Shown: in pieces, positions 5,053 to 14,900 of the stretch
Layout: every line of letters starts with the position of its first letter
How positions within the stretch are numbered: the stretch's first letter is position 1
Assembly: GCA_023253905.1 (NCBI GenBank)
Contig: JALREG010000078.1
Coordinates: 1-15,257, forward strand
Length of the DNA: 15,257 nt
Reading direction: 5' to 3'
Source of the DNA: Burkholderiaceae bacterium
GTDB taxonomy: Bacteria > Pseudomonadota > Gammaproteobacteria > Burkholderiales > Burkholderiaceae
Position numbers and translations under genes: made by a program
The notes under the pieces: generated by a model
Databases searched by the model: none
The model's input: the letters and a program-made list of their open reading frames with translations, nothing else
Told to the model about the DNA's origin: nothing

Positions 5053-6525
5053 ATGATTGAATGGATCGGTCGGAGGGCGTGGCGGGTGGGTCTGCAGTCG
5101 CTGGCCGCTTGGGCGGTCGCGCTCGCTCTGGGGGCGGTGACCACGCGTGGGTGGGCTGAGCCCGCCCCGCCGGTTTCACACTGGATTGCCTCGACGGGCG
5201 CATCGCCCGCGCAGGTCGGGCTAGTTGCTGTTCCCGTGGCGGGCGGGCCGCCACTCCTTGAATGGAACGTCGCGCGGGCGTTGAATCCGGCTTCGACCAT
5301 CAAGCTGCTGAGCACCTATGTCGCGCTTAGTGTGCTGGGGCCGGAGTACCGCTGGGTCACGACCGCCCATCTGGGCGGCCGACTGTCAGATGGCGTGCTC
5401 GAGGGCGACCTGGTGCTGCGCGGCGGGGGCGATCCGAAACTTGTCGTCGAAGACCTGACTGAATTTATTCGCCGCATGCGGGCGGCGGGGCTGCGCGAGA
5501 TTCGTGGTGACCTGGTGATTGATGATGCGCTTTTTGATTTGCGCGCCGAACCCGGGCAGCCGATCGATGGTGACGCCTCGCAGCCTTACAACGTTGGGCC
5601 GCATGCCGCGCTCATGAATTTCAAGTCGGTACGGGTGGTAGTGAAGCCGGCGGGGGGCGCGGCAAAAATCGCTCTGGACCCTCCGCTCGCGGATGTCCGG
5701 GTGGTCAATGAGCTGAGTGTCCAGGCCGGGGCCTGCCAGCCTGGGTCGCTTGCCCTCTGGGTGCGCGACGCCGCAGCGCAGGCTGAAGGAGGGACCGCGG
5801 CTGCCGCCTCGATCCGGGTCGGGGGGCGTTATTTCCCTGCGTGTGGCGAGCAGGGCATTTACGCGGCGGTACTGTCGCACCGCGACTTCATCCACGGCTT
5901 TTTCAAGGCGGCGTGGCAGGCCTCAGGGGGTGTCATTCGGGGCAAGACCCGGATCGAGACCGGGGCAGCAGCCCGGCTCGCGGTATGGCAGCGTTGGGAA
6001 TCGCCGCGGGCGCTCTGGGAAATTTCGCAGGACATCAACAAGTTCAGCAACAACGTGATGACCCGCCAGGTGTTGCTCGGGGCGAGCGCTACGCCGGCGG
6101 ACCCCGCGTCACCGCGACGCGTGCGCGAGATGGTGCAGCGGTGGCTTGATAGCCGCGGCCTGCATTTTCCGGAGCTGGTGATCGACAATGGTTCGGGGCT
6201 CTCGCGCGAGGAGCGGATTAGCGCAGCCAGCCTCGCCCAGTTACTGGTTCACGCGGCCGGGAGCACGCATGCCGACCTGTTCCGGATTACGCTGCCACAG
6301 GTGGGTATAGACGGCACCATGCGGGCGCGGCTGCAGCGCCACCCTCTTGCCGGCCGCGCCTGGATCAAGACCGGGAGCCTGCGCGATGTGAAGTCGATTG
6401 CAGGCTATGTGGATGCGGCCTCGGGCAGGCGCTATGCCGTGGTGATGATCATCAACGGCGAGAAAATTCTCGGAGCCCAGCCTGCGCAGGATACGTTCCT
6501 GCGCTGGGTCTATGACAACGGCTGA
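5053..6525 (+). CDS. dacB: D-alanyl-D-alanine carboxypeptidase/endopeptidase (PBP4 type)
   Basis: DacB is a periplasmic class C penicillin-binding protein (peptidase family S13) that trims the terminal D-Ala and cuts peptidoglycan cross-links. All three active-site motifs are present in the 490-residue form: Ser81-x-x-Lys84 (STIK), Ser332-Asn-Asn334 (FSNNVM) and Lys439-Thr-Gly (IKTGSL). The long segment between motifs one and two is typical of PBP4. A signal peptide is clear: Arg-rich start, hydrophobic 14-30, likely cleavage after GWA at 35. Start ATG 5053 is chosen for the signal peptide; GTG 5047 is equally possible, and AGGGG at 5038-5042 fits either poorly. The frame runs back to TTG 4948, but that would bury the signal sequence. 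It converges with ubiD. Confidence 0.95.
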   Translation: MIEWIGRRAWRVGLQSLAAWAVALALGAVTTRGWAEPAPPVSHWIASTGASPAQVGLVAVPVAGGPPLLEWNVARALNPASTIKLLSTYVALSVLGPEYRWVTTAHLGGRLSDGVLEGDLVLRGGGDPKLVVEDLTEFIRRMRAAGLREIRGDLVIDDALFDLRAEPGQPIDGDASQPYNVGPHAALMNFKSVRVVVKPAGGAAKIALDPPLADVRVVNELSVQAGACQPGSLALWVRDAAAQAEGGTAAAASIRVGGRYFPACGEQGIYAAVLSHRDFIHGFFKAAWQASGGVIRGKTRIETGAAARLAVWQRWESPRALWEISQDINKFSNNVMTRQVLLGASATPADPASPRRVREMVQRWLDSRGLHFPELVIDNGSGLSREERISAASLAQLLVHAAGSTHADLFRITLPQVGIDGTMRARLQRHPLAGRAWIKTGSLRDVKSIAGYVDAASGRRYAVVMIINGEKILGAQPAQDTFLRWVYDNG

Positions 6526-6527
6526 TG

Positions 6528-6543
6528 GGCGCTGACGAGCGCC
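6528..6543. terminator. Hairpin between convergent dacB and ubiD
   Basis: GGCGCT (6528-6533) and AGCGCC (6538-6543) form a perfect 6-bp stem with loop GACG in the 24-bp gap between the two stop codons. No T-run follows either way. It is the only dyad in the gap and the best candidate for a shared terminator. Confidence 0.35.
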
Positions 6544-6549
6544 GGTGGC

Positions 6550-8106
6550 CTAGAGCCCGAGTTGCCCCCACAGCGTATCGACCCGGGCCTTGACCGCGGC
6601 ATCCATCATAATGGGCCGCCCCCATTCCCGGCTAGTCTCGCCCGGCCACTTGTTGGTGGCGTCAATGCCCATCTTCGAGCCCAGCCCCGATACCGGCGAG
6701 GCGAAGTCCAGATAGTCGATCGGCGTGTTTTCAACCAGCGTGGTGTCGCGCGCCGGGTCAACGCGGGTGGTGAGCGCCCAGATCACTTCCTTCCAGTCGC
6801 GCACGTTCACGTCGTCGTCGACCACGATGATGGTCTTGGTATACATGAACTGGCGCAGAAAACTCCAGATGCCGAACATCACGCGCTTGGCGTGACCAGG
6901 GTACTGCTTGCGCATCGACACCACTGCAAGCCGGTATGAACAGCCCTCTGGCGGCAGATAGAAGTCGACGATCTCGGTGAACTGCCGGCAGAGAATGGGC
7001 ACGAACACTTCGTTCAGCGCTACTCCCAGGATGGCGGGCTCATCGGGGGGCTTGCCGGTGTATGTGCTGTGGTAGATCGGGTCGCGCCGCTGAGTGATGC
7101 GATCGATCGTAAAAACCGGGAACCAGTCCTGTTCGTTGTAGTAGCCAGTGTGATCGCCGAACGGACCCTCCAGTGCCATTTCCCAGCCGGTGAGCGCGCT
7201 GGCGGGCAATTCGCCGCGCCACCCGAGACGGGCGGCGTGCGCACGCGTGAGCGCGCCGTCGGGGTCGGGCCGCAGACTGCCCTCGAGCACGATCTCTGCA
7301 GTGGCGGGTACCCGCAGATCGCTCCCTATGCAGCGGACGATCTCAGTACGGCCGCCACGCAGCAGCCCTGCAAACTGATATTCGGAGAGTGTGTCGGGCA
7401 CTGGCGTGACTGCGCCGAGGATGGTGGCAGGGTCGGCGCCCAAGGCCACCGCCACCGGGAAGGGCACGCCGGGATGGGCGATTGCGTGGTCCCGGAAATC
7501 GAGCGCGCCGCCGCGGTGCGCAAGCCAGCGCATGATGGTCTGGTTGCGCGATATCACCTGCTGTCGATAAATGCCGAGGTTCTGGCGCGGTTTGCCCGGG
7601 CCGCGTGTGACCACCAGCCCCCAGGTGATCAGCGGCGCGGCGTCGCCCGGCCAGCAGGTCTGGATGGGCAGCGACTCGAGATCGACCTCTGCGCCTTCAA
7701 AAACCTGCTGCTGGCAGGGAGCGCTTGAGACCTCGCGCGGGCTCATAGTGAGCGCATGCCGCAGGAGCGGCAGCTTCTCCCAGGCATCGCGCAGGCCCTT
7801 TGGCGGTTCGGGCTCCTTGAGCGCAGCCAGCAATTTGCCTACCTCGCGAAGGGCCTCGGTGGAGGACTCTCCCATGCCGAGCGCCACCCGAAAGGGTGTG
7901 CCGAACAGGTTCGCGAGCACCGGGATACGCCATGAGCGCTCGGCGTGTCGGGGATGCTCGAACAGGAGCGCAGGCCCCTGCGCGCGCAATACCCGGTCAG
8001 CGATTTCAGTCATGTCGAACTGCGGCGAGACCGGCAGGGCGATGCGGCGCAGTTCGCCTGTGCGTTCGAGTTGGGCGATGAAATCCCGTAGGTCGGTGTA
8101 TTTCAA
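6550..8106 (-). CDS. ubiD: 4-hydroxy-3-polyprenylbenzoate decarboxylase
   Basis: UbiD removes the carboxyl group of the polyprenylated ring in ubiquinone synthesis, using the prenylated FMN made by UbiX. In the 518-residue form it shows GIYRQQV (178-184), AEIVLEG (270-276) with the conserved acidic residues of the catalytic centre, [17 protein letters not shown] (316-332) and [17 protein letters not shown] (471-487). Compared with the family pattern I remember, there is an extra stretch between AEIVLEG and FGDHTGYYN. Start: TTG 8106 is preferred, because family members begin [10 protein letters not shown]; an in-frame GTG at 8166 would add 20 unconserved residues and has no ribosome site. TTG 8106 has at best a weak one. 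Single gene, convergent with dacB. Confidence 0.95.
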   Translation of the reverse strand: MKYTDLRDFIAQLERTGELRRIALPVSPQFDMTEIADRVLRAQGPALLFEHPRHAERSWRIPVLANLFGTPFRVALGMGESSTEALREVGKLLAALKEPEPPKGLRDAWEKLPLLRHALTMSPREVSSAPCQQQVFEGAEVDLESLPIQTCWPGDAAPLITWGLVVTRGPGKPRQNLGIYRQQVISRNQTIMRWLAHRGGALDFRDHAIAHPGVPFPVAVALGADPATILGAVTPVPDTLSEYQFAGLLRGGRTEIVRCIGSDLRVPATAEIVLEGSLRPDPDGALTRAHAARLGWRGELPASALTGWEMALEGPFGDHTGYYNEQDWFPVFTIDRITQRRDPIYHSTYTGKPPDEPAILGVALNEVFVPILCRQFTEIVDFYLPPEGCSYRLAVVSMRKQYPGHAKRVMFGIWSFLRQFMYTKTIIVVDDDVNVRDWKEVIWALTTRVDPARDTTLVENTPIDYLDFASPVSGLGSKMGIDATNKWPGETSREWGRPIMMDAAVKARVDTLWGQLGL

Positions 8107-8243
8107 GATGAGCTCGTGTTGATCGGGATCAGGATACGGCTGCGAACCGGCTATCCCGCAGTGCACGAAGGGGATTGCCGAGCGAACAATGGAGACCAGC
8201 CCGATGATCAGCGTGCCAGTCCGAGTCCGGATCGAGGGCTGGT

Positions 8244-8272
8244 TTGGCCCGCCGAAACAGGCAACGTAAAAT
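8244..8272 (+). promoter_or_regulatory. Candidate sigma-70 promoter for the lytic transglycosylase
   Basis: TTGGCC (8244-8249) and TAAAAT (8267-8272) are 17 bases apart. Transcription would start near 8279, leaving a leader of about 205 nt before ATG 8484. The -10 box is one base from consensus in otherwise GC-rich DNA. Confidence 0.5.
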
Positions 8273-8309
8273 ACACGGTCCAGACAAAAAACACCTGCCC
8301 CCTCGATTC

Positions 8310-8335
8310 GGGCGAGACCGGTTTCGGTCCGGCCC
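8310..8335 (+). promoter_or_regulatory. Hairpin in the transglycosylase leader
   Basis: GGGC (8310-8313) pairs with GCCC (8332-8335) and GACCG (8316-8320) with CGGTC (8325-8329), closing the loop GTTT with a 2x2 internal loop. It lies about 30 nt into the predicted leader. It is not followed by a T-run. Role unknown. Confidence 0.35.
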
Positions 8336-8483
8336 TTGGGTGCGCTACCGATGCTGGGTCATGCCGGTATGCGTGCCGTTCCTGTCAGTCTCTGTCCGTC
8401 CGCCGGCGCTGTAATCGGTGGGCGGGTTTCCGCTTCTCGGGCGGATTGGAGCCGTGCAGGGGGCGTTCTGTTGGAGAAGTTGC

Positions 8484-9293
8484 ATGAACATTGAAGCTCG
8501 AAGCGGACCCATGCCTGCCTCCCAGGTGGCCCTCGCACTCGCGCTGGCCGCGGTCGTAGCGGGGGGTGTGCTGACCGCGCTCGCCAACTTGCATCCGGAG
8601 AGCCCGGTCGCGCGTCCGGCTGCCCCGGGTCGGGTCCAGTCCGATTCTCCGGGGTCAGGTCTTCAGGGGGAATGGCTCCGAAAGACTCCGGGGTGGATTG
8701 CCTCCATGCAGGTACCGGCGCCTGCGCCGGCGCTCCTTGACGAGCGGCCCCTTATCGAGTCTCGCGAGGTGGCAGAGACGCCCCGGGCGCAGCGCCTCCT
8801 GACCGATCACATCGTCGATCGTTATCGAGTCGATGCTTTCCAGGCTGCGCGGGTGGTCGCACTCGCCTATGAGGTGGCCGATGAAGTGAAGCTTGACCCG
8901 CTGCTGCTTCTGGCAGTGATGTCGGTGGAGTCATCCTTCAACACCTTCGCTCAAAGTGTGCGCGGCGCACAGGGGCTGATGCAGATTCGCACGCAGGTCC
9001 ATTCCGAACGCTTTGAACCGTTCGGCGGTAGCGAGGCGGTCTTCGATCCTCAGGTGAACATTCGCGTGGGTGCGGAACTGCTGCGAATTCATCTGCTGCG
9101 TGAAGGCAGCACAGAAGCCGCGCTCAAGGCTTATGTGGGTGCCGCCCGCCGGCCGCACGACGGGGGCTATGGTGCCCGGGTGCTGCGCGCGCGCGACGTA
9201 CTTCGTGGCGTGGCCGAAATGCCCGAGGATCTGGTGATGCGTGTGCTCCCTGCTGCTGGTGTGCGTGGGGGAGTGAGCCCCGCTAGCTCATGA
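8484..9293 (+). CDS. Lytic transglycosylase, SLT domain (GH23-like)
   Basis: Enzymes of this family cleave the glycan strand of peptidoglycan, forming 1,6-anhydro-MurNAc ends. In the 269-residue product, a hydrophobic segment at 13-34 gives a signal anchor or uncleaved signal; a Pro/Ala-rich linker (35-100) has no clear fold; the SLT domain covers about 120-240. Catalytic Glu149 lies in MSVESSFN, followed by GAQGLMQI (161-168), VNIRVGAELL (191-200) and AYVGA (216-220). Start ATG 8484 has GGAG seven bases upstream; the frame stays open further 5' but without a ribosome site. A promoter candidate is at 8244-8272. Monocistronic, convergent with the class I aminotransferase. The exact subfamily is not clear. 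Confidence 0.9.
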   Translation: MNIEARSGPMPASQVALALALAAVVAGGVLTALANLHPESPVARPAAPGRVQSDSPGSGLQGEWLRKTPGWIASMQVPAPAPALLDERPLIESREVAETPRAQRLLTDHIVDRYRVDAFQAARVVALAYEVADEVKLDPLLLLAVMSVESSFNTFAQSVRGAQGLMQIRTQVHSERFEPFGGSEAVFDPQVNIRVGAELLRIHLLREGSTEAALKAYVGAARRPHDGGYGARVLRARDVLRGVAEMPEDLVMRVLPAAGVRGGVSPASS

Positions 9294-9347
9294 ACCGGAC
9301 TCCGGATGGCGCAGTGTGTCAGGCGTGCCACTCTCAACGCGGCGCGC

Positions 9348-10556
9348 TCAACGGGCCCCGATCAGTCGTGACATCCGGCGCACCGCCTCCTCGAGCTGCG
9401 GCTGGGCGGTCGCATAGGACAGTCTGAGATACCGATCGGCCTGGTGCGTCCCGAAGTCGTGCCCCGGCACGATCGATACAAAGGCTTCCTCCAGCAGTCG
9501 CTCGGCGAAGCTCATGCTGCTTGAGGACACGCGTGCGCAGTCGATCCAGACATAGAATGCGCCGTCGGGGGTGACCGGTACGTCAAGCCCAGCCTCTCGC
9601 AGCGCCGGTACGATGAAGTCACGCCGCTTGCGAAACGATTCGCGCTGCGCATCGAAAATCGCCAGGGACTCCGGCTCAAAGCAGGCGAGCGCCGCATGTT
9701 GCGCGAGCGCCGAGGCGCAGATAAAAAGATTCTGAGCCAGTTTTTCGAAGGCCGGCACCAGCGATTCGGGCACCACCAGCCAGCCCAGACGCCAGCCCGT
9801 CATGCTGAAGGTTTTCGAAAAACTGTTGCAGACGATCAAGTCGTCGCCCAGTTCGAGGGCGCTTCGGGGCCGGCCCTCATAACTGAGACCGAGGTAGATC
9901 TCATCGATCAGGCTGAAGCCTCCCCGCGCGCGGATCGCATCCACGATGCCCGCGAGCTCGTTGAATGCGATGGAGGTACCGGTGGGGTTGGCGGGCGTGG
10001 CGAGAAGCGCGCCTGCAGTGGCCGGGGTCCAGTGCGACTCGAGCAGGGCGCGCGTCATCTGGAAGCGGCTTTCCGGGCCCACCGGAACCAGTGCCGGCAC
10101 GCCATCGAAGGCGGCCACGAAATGGCGATTGCACGGATAGCTGGGATCGGTCATCAGCACATGGTCGCCAACATCAACCAGCGCGCAGCAGGCAAGCAGC
10201 AGCGCAGCCGACGCCCCGGCCGTCACCACAATTCGCGAGGGCGAAATATCGAGCCCGTGACGCTCGCCGTAGTCGCGCGCGATTGCGCGGCGGAGCGGCT
10301 CGATGCCCAGGGCGGGCGTGTATTGCGATAGTCCCCGGGCAGCTGCACGCTCGAGGGCGGCGACCACCGGCGGCGGGGCGGTGAAATCGGGCTCACCGAT
10401 ATTCATCTGGATGACCGGATGGCCGGCCGCCGCGAGGGCGCTCGCGCGCTTGACGAGTTCCATGACGCGGAAGGGCGCGATCGCATCCACGCGCCTGGCA
10501 AGGCGCGGGCCGCCCGTGCCAGGCCGGTCGGTCGCCTCCGGCAATAGCCCGGTCAC
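9348..10556 (-). CDS. PLP-dependent class I/II aminotransferase
   Basis: The 402-residue protein is a fold-type I aminotransferase of the aspartate aminotransferase superfamily. Visible: MNIGEPDF (51-58), AGASAALL around 114-120, NPTG (190-193), Asp218 in IDEIYLGLSYE, the PLP lysine Lys248 in SFSKTFSMTGWRLGW, and YLRLSYA near the C-terminus with the carboxylate-binding Arg. The amino donor cannot be fixed from sequence; such Burkholderiales proteins are usually left as generic aminotransferases. It begins at GTG 10556, overlapping the class V gene stop by four bases (GTGA), so it is translationally coupled to it. The gene ends 54 bp from the transglycosylase stop; only a short dyad, CCGGACTCCGG at 9295-9305, lies in that gap. 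Confidence 0.93.
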   Translation of the reverse strand: MTGLLPEATDRPGTGGPRLARRVDAIAPFRVMELVKRASALAAAGHPVIQMNIGEPDFTAPPPVVAALERAAARGLSQYTPALGIEPLRRAIARDYGERHGLDISPSRIVVTAGASAALLLACCALVDVGDHVLMTDPSYPCNRHFVAAFDGVPALVPVGPESRFQMTRALLESHWTPATAGALLATPANPTGTSIAFNELAGIVDAIRARGGFSLIDEIYLGLSYEGRPRSALELGDDLIVCNSFSKTFSMTGWRLGWLVVPESLVPAFEKLAQNLFICASALAQHAALACFEPESLAIFDAQRESFRKRRDFIVPALREAGLDVPVTPDGAFYVWIDCARVSSSSMSFAERLLEEAFVSIVPGHDFGTHQADRYLRLSYATAQPQLEEAVRRMSRLIGAR

Positions 10557-11779
10557 GCGCGCGCGTCCCGGGCACAGGCTGCGAGATATTCGACTGCTGC
10601 CTGGACACCGCCGGAGCGATGGGGGATGCCTGCTGCTGCCAGGCCCATTTCAACCCCACCCAATGTTCCGACCAGGGACAAGTCGTTGAAGTCGCCCAGA
10701 TGTCCGATCCGGAACACCCAGCCCGCGAGCCGCCCGAGGCCGGTACCGAGCGACATGTTGAAGCGCTCGAGCACCAGGCGCCGGAGCGCGTCGGCGTCGT
10801 GCCGCTTGCCGGGTTCGGCCTCCGGCATCACGACAGCAGTGACCACCGGGCTCGCCTCGGCGGGATGGCGGCACAGCAGTTCCAACCCCCACGCCTGGAC
10901 CGCCCGACGGGTTGCTTCGCCGTGCCGCACATGGCGGGCAAAGACTGTGGCCAGCCCCTCGCTTGCGAGCATGTCGATCGCCTCTGCAAGACCATAGAGC
11001 AGGTTGGTCGAGGGGGTGGTGGGCCAGTAGCCTTTTTCGTTTGAGGCCAGCATGTCGTCCCAGGCCCAGAACGCACGCGGCAGGGTGGCGGTACGGCTTA
11101 CTGCCAGCGCCTTCGGGCTGATTGCGTTAAAGCCCAGCCCGGGCGGCAGCATGAGGCCTTTCTGTGACCCGGCGATGGTGACGTCCACCCCCCACTCGTC
11201 ATGACGATAGTCAATCGAGCCGATCGAGGAGACCGTATCAACCATCAGAAGGGCGGGATGACCGGCCGCATCGATCGCACGGCGCACGGCAGCGATGTCC
11301 GAGGTGATGCCCGACGAGGTTTCGTTATGCACCACGCAGACGGCGCGAATGCTGTGATGGGGGTCGGCGGCGAGTCGGCGTCCGATCTCGGCGGCGTCGA
11401 TGCCGCTTCGCCAATCCCCGGGGATATAGTCGGCAATCAGACCGAGACGTTCGGCAAGGCGCTTCCAGAGCGCTGCGAAGTGCCCGGTTTCAACCATCAG
11501 CACGCGATCGCCAGCGGACAAAGTGTTGACCAGCGCGGCCTCCCAGGCGCCGGTACCAGACGCTGAATAGATGATGACGGGCTGCGTGGTCTGAAAAATC
11601 TTCCGAATGCCATCGAGGACATAGCGGCCGAGCTCGCCGAATTCCGGTCCGCGGTGATCGATGGTGGGATGGTCGATGGCCCGCAGAATGCGGTCGGGAA
11701 CATTGGTGGGGCCCGGGATCTGCAGGAAATGGCGACCGGTCGGGTGGTGATCAAGTCGCAGTCCGCTGGGTAGTTTCAT
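10553..11779 (-). CDS. Class V aminotransferase, serine/alanine-glyoxylate type
   Basis: The 408-residue protein belongs to the class V PLP aminotransferases, close to serine-glyoxylate and alanine-glyoxylate aminotransferases, which convert glyoxylate to glycine. Motifs: FLQIPGPTNVPDRIL (18-32), SGTGAWEAAL (74-83) binding the cofactor phosphate, HNETSSG (151-157), Asp181 with DTVSSIGS, and the PLP lysine Lys207 in SQKGLMLPPGLGF. Length is normal. Start ATG 11779 gives the family-like N-terminus; the ribosome site is weak (GGA about nine bases upstream). It is the first gene of a two-gene unit with the class I enzyme and diverges from the FAD/Fe-S dehydrogenase 145 bp away, which suggests a shared role in glyoxylate or 2-hydroxyacid metabolism (inference). 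The true amino donor is not known. Confidence 0.92.
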   Translation of the reverse strand: MKLPSGLRLDHHPTGRHFLQIPGPTNVPDRILRAIDHPTIDHRGPEFGELGRYVLDGIRKIFQTTQPVIIYSASGTGAWEAALVNTLSAGDRVLMVETGHFAALWKRLAERLGLIADYIPGDWRSGIDAAEIGRRLAADPHHSIRAVCVVHNETSSGITSDIAAVRRAIDAAGHPALLMVDTVSSIGSIDYRHDEWGVDVTIAGSQKGLMLPPGLGFNAISPKALAVSRTATLPRAFWAWDDMLASNEKGYWPTTPSTNLLYGLAEAIDMLASEGLATVFARHVRHGEATRRAVQAWGLELLCRHPAEASPVVTAVVMPEAEPGKRHDADALRRLVLERFNMSLGTGLGRLAGWVFRIGHLGDFNDLSLVGTLGGVEMGLAAAGIPHRSGGVQAAVEYLAACARDARA

Positions 11780-11924
11780 GGCTTGTCCGTTTCTGGCGGG
11801 CCCGGATGAAGCAGCGCAGGCCGAGTGGGGATGCTGGCGGCGCGCGGGCGTCGCTGGTGTTTAATCGTGGAATTGTAGAGGGTCCCGGCCGCTGCGCCGG
11901 CCTTGCCCCGAGAGAGCCCTTGCC
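11780..11924. other. Divergent control region, class V aminotransferase / FAD-Fe-S dehydrogenase
   Basis: The 145-bp gap must hold promoters for both directions. The only box I find is TACAAT on the minus strand (11872-11877), which would give a leader of about 86 nt for the aminotransferase, but no -35 hexamer matches at normal spacing. AT-richer bases are confined to 11860-11880. No plus-strand promoter stands out. Confidence 0.35.
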
Positions 11925-14900
11925 ATGTCTGACTCTGTTTCTGTTGCCCCGATCGGATTTACCCCGTCGGCGTCGCTTGATCGCAGCCGTCTCGCGCGGC
12001 GTCTTCGCAATGTGCTGAAGGGTGAGGTGAAGTTCGACCCCGCCACGCGCGGGCGCTACTCGACCGACGCATCGATCTACCAGCAGTTTCCAGTTGGCGT
12101 GGTGGTACCGGCCGATGAGGAAGACCTCGCGGCCACCATTGATCTTGCGGCCGACATGAAGGTGCCGATCCTGCCCCGGGGGGCTGGGACCAGCCAGTGC
12201 GGGCAGACGGTGGGCGAGGCGCTGGTGGTTGATTTCAGCCGGCACCTGAACCGTGTGATCTCGATTGATGCGCAGACTCGCGTGGCCGAGGTGCAGCCCG
12301 GCATGGTGCTGGATCACCTGAATGCGCAACTCAAGCCGCTCGGGCTGTGGTTTCCGGTCGATGTGTCCACCTCGGCGCAGGCCACCCTGGGCGGTATGGC
12401 AGGCAACAACTCCTGTGGCTCGCGTTCGATCGCCTACGGCAACATGGTGCATAACGTGCTGGGGCTGGATGCCATTCTCGCGGACGGCACCCGGGAGCAC
12501 TTCGGTCCATTTGGCCCGCAGGCGTCGCGACCGCTTTCAAGCGCGCGCGCGAGCGCGCTGGTCTCGCGTCTGCATGAGGTCGGGGCGCGTGAGCGCGATG
12601 AAATCGAGCGGGTATGGCCGCGTGTGATGCGGCGCGTTGGCGGCTACAACCTCGATGTCTTTCATCCGCAATCGGAGCGCCCTTACACAGCCGATGGATC
12701 GGTGAACCTGTCGCACCTGCTGGTGGGTTCGGAAGGCACGCTCGCGGTGTTCCGGCGGCTACACCTGAAGCTTGCGCCGCTCCCCGGGGCGCGCGTGCTG
12801 GGCGTGGTGAATTTCCCCGATTTCCAAGCGGCGATGGCCAGTGCACAGCACATCGTCAAGCTGGGGCCGGTCGCGGTTGAACTGGTCGATCGCACGATGA
12901 TCGACCTCGCGCGTCAGAATCCGGCGTTTCGCCCGGTGATTGACGCCGCGCTGGTCCGACATCAGGGCGAGCTGCCTCAGGCGGTGTTGCTGGTGGAGTT
13001 CGCCGGGGACGATGCGGCGGCGATTCGTCTCAGGCTCGCCGAACTGGTCGAACTGGTGGCCGATCAGCTGGGTCTCCCCGGGGCCGTTGTGCAGATGACC
13101 GATGAACGAGCCCAGAAGGCGTTCTGGGAGGTTCGGAAGGCCGGCCTCAACATCATGATGTCGCTACGCGGGGATGGAAAGCCCGTGAGCTTTATCGAGG
13201 ACTGTGCGGTTCCGCTCGAGCATCTTGCGGAGTACACCGACCGGCTGACTGAGGTGTTTCGCCGTCACGGCACGCGTGGCACCTGGTATGCGCACGCCTC
13301 GGTGGGCACGCTTCATGTGCGTCCCATTCTCGACATGCGGGCTGACGGACCGCAGGGGGGCGCTGCCCGGATGCGGGCGATTGCCGAGGAGGCCGCCGAG
13401 CTGGTTCGCCGATACAAAGGCGCATTTTCGGGAGAGCACGGCGACGGTCTGGTGCGAAGCGAATGGGTGGCCTGGCAATACGGCGCGCGGCTCACCCGGG
13501 CGTTCGAGGAAGTCAAGGACCTGTTCGATCCCACTGGGCTCCTGAACCCCGGGAAAATTGTTCGTGCGACCAGGATGGATGAACGCACCCTGTTCCGCTA
13601 CCCGCCCGGCTACGCGATGCGACCGCTTCGCACCGGTCTCGACTGGTCGGCCTGGGACGTTCAGAACGATCCGCTCACCGAGACCCTGTCTGCCCCCGGC
13701 ACCGGAGGCGATCCGGCCGGCGGATTCGGAAAAGCCATCGAGATGTGCAACAACAATGGCCATTGCCGCAAATTCGATGCCGGCACCATGTGCCCCAGCT
13801 GGCGCGTCACCGCCGACGAGCAGCACCTCACCCGAGGGCGTGCCAATACGCTGCGCCTGGCGCTGTCAGGACAGCTGGGCGAGGACGCACTGAGCTCGGA
13901 TGAGCTCGCACAGACCATGTCCCTGTGCGTGAGCTGTAAAGGGTGTCGTCGCGAGTGTCCAACCGGCGTGGATATGGCGCGCATGAAGCTTGAATATCAA
14001 CATCAGCTTCGGCAGGTGAAGCCGCCGTCGCTGCGCGAGAAGCTGATCGCGAGCCTGCCGCGCTATGCCTCGGTTGCCTCGCAAATGGCACCGGTTCTGA
14101 ACGCGCTCGCCCGGGCGCCGGGCAGCGGCTGGTTGCGCGAAAAATTGCTGGGGCTGTCTGCACGGCGCAGCCTCCCCCGCTGGGCGTCGGTTCCCTTTAC
14201 TCACCAGCCTGAATCGCCCTCATCGGTGATTGCCGTGCGCGAGGTGGTGCTGTTTGCAGACACCTTCAACAATCACTTTGAGGCCGAGACGCTATCGGCT
14301 GCGCGACGGGTGCTGAATGCCGCGGGGTGGCGGGTGCATGTGGCGATGCCGGCCGCGGGCGATGCAACACCGCAGCGGGCGCTCTGCTGCGGCCGCACCT
14401 GGTTGTCGGCGGGATTGCTCGATGAGGCGCGCGCTGAGCTTCAGCGTACATTCGCGGCGCTCGTACCCTTTGTTGAACGGGGCATCCCTGTGGTGGGCCT
14501 GGAACCCTCCTGCCTTCTCACGCTCCGCGATGAGGCGCTGGTGCTTGGGCTGGGTGAGGTCGCACAGAAGGTGGCGGCATCGGCGCAGCTGTTCGAAGAG
14601 TTCCTTGCGCGGCAGATGGCGGCGGGCGCGCTCGAATTACCCCTGTCGCCGCAGCCTGGCCTCAAGCTGCTGGTGCATGGTCACTGTCACCAGAAAGCCT
14701 TTGATGCGCTGTCGCCGGTACATGCCGTGCTCAAGCGTATTCCGGGGGCAAGCGTTGAGCCGATTGAGTCATCCTGCTGCGGGATGGCCGGCGCGTTTGG
14801 GTTCGAAGCCGAGCATTTCGATACCTCCATGAAAATGGCCGAACTCTCGCTTCTACCCGCAGTGCGTGCCGCCGGCGACGGCGCCCTCATCGTCGCGGAC

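Larger units (their letters stand above)
8107..8483. other. Divergent intergenic region, ubiD / lytic transglycosylase
   Basis: No gene with family support lies in these 377 bp. It contains a plus-strand promoter candidate (8244-8272), a hairpin (8310-8335) and the 5' leader of the transglycosylase gene. I could not pick out a convincing minus-strand promoter for ubiD. Confidence 0.5.

Noticed and set aside
8351..8494. 47-codon upstream frame overlapping the transglycosylase start
   Set aside because: No ribosome site and no recognisable peptide; kept only as part of the leader observation, not as a gene.
11751..12500. Minus-strand frame of 249 codons across the divergent promoter region
   Set aside because: It covers the start of the FAD/Fe-S dehydrogenase and the intergenic region; the product is Arg/His-rich and unlike any known protein.
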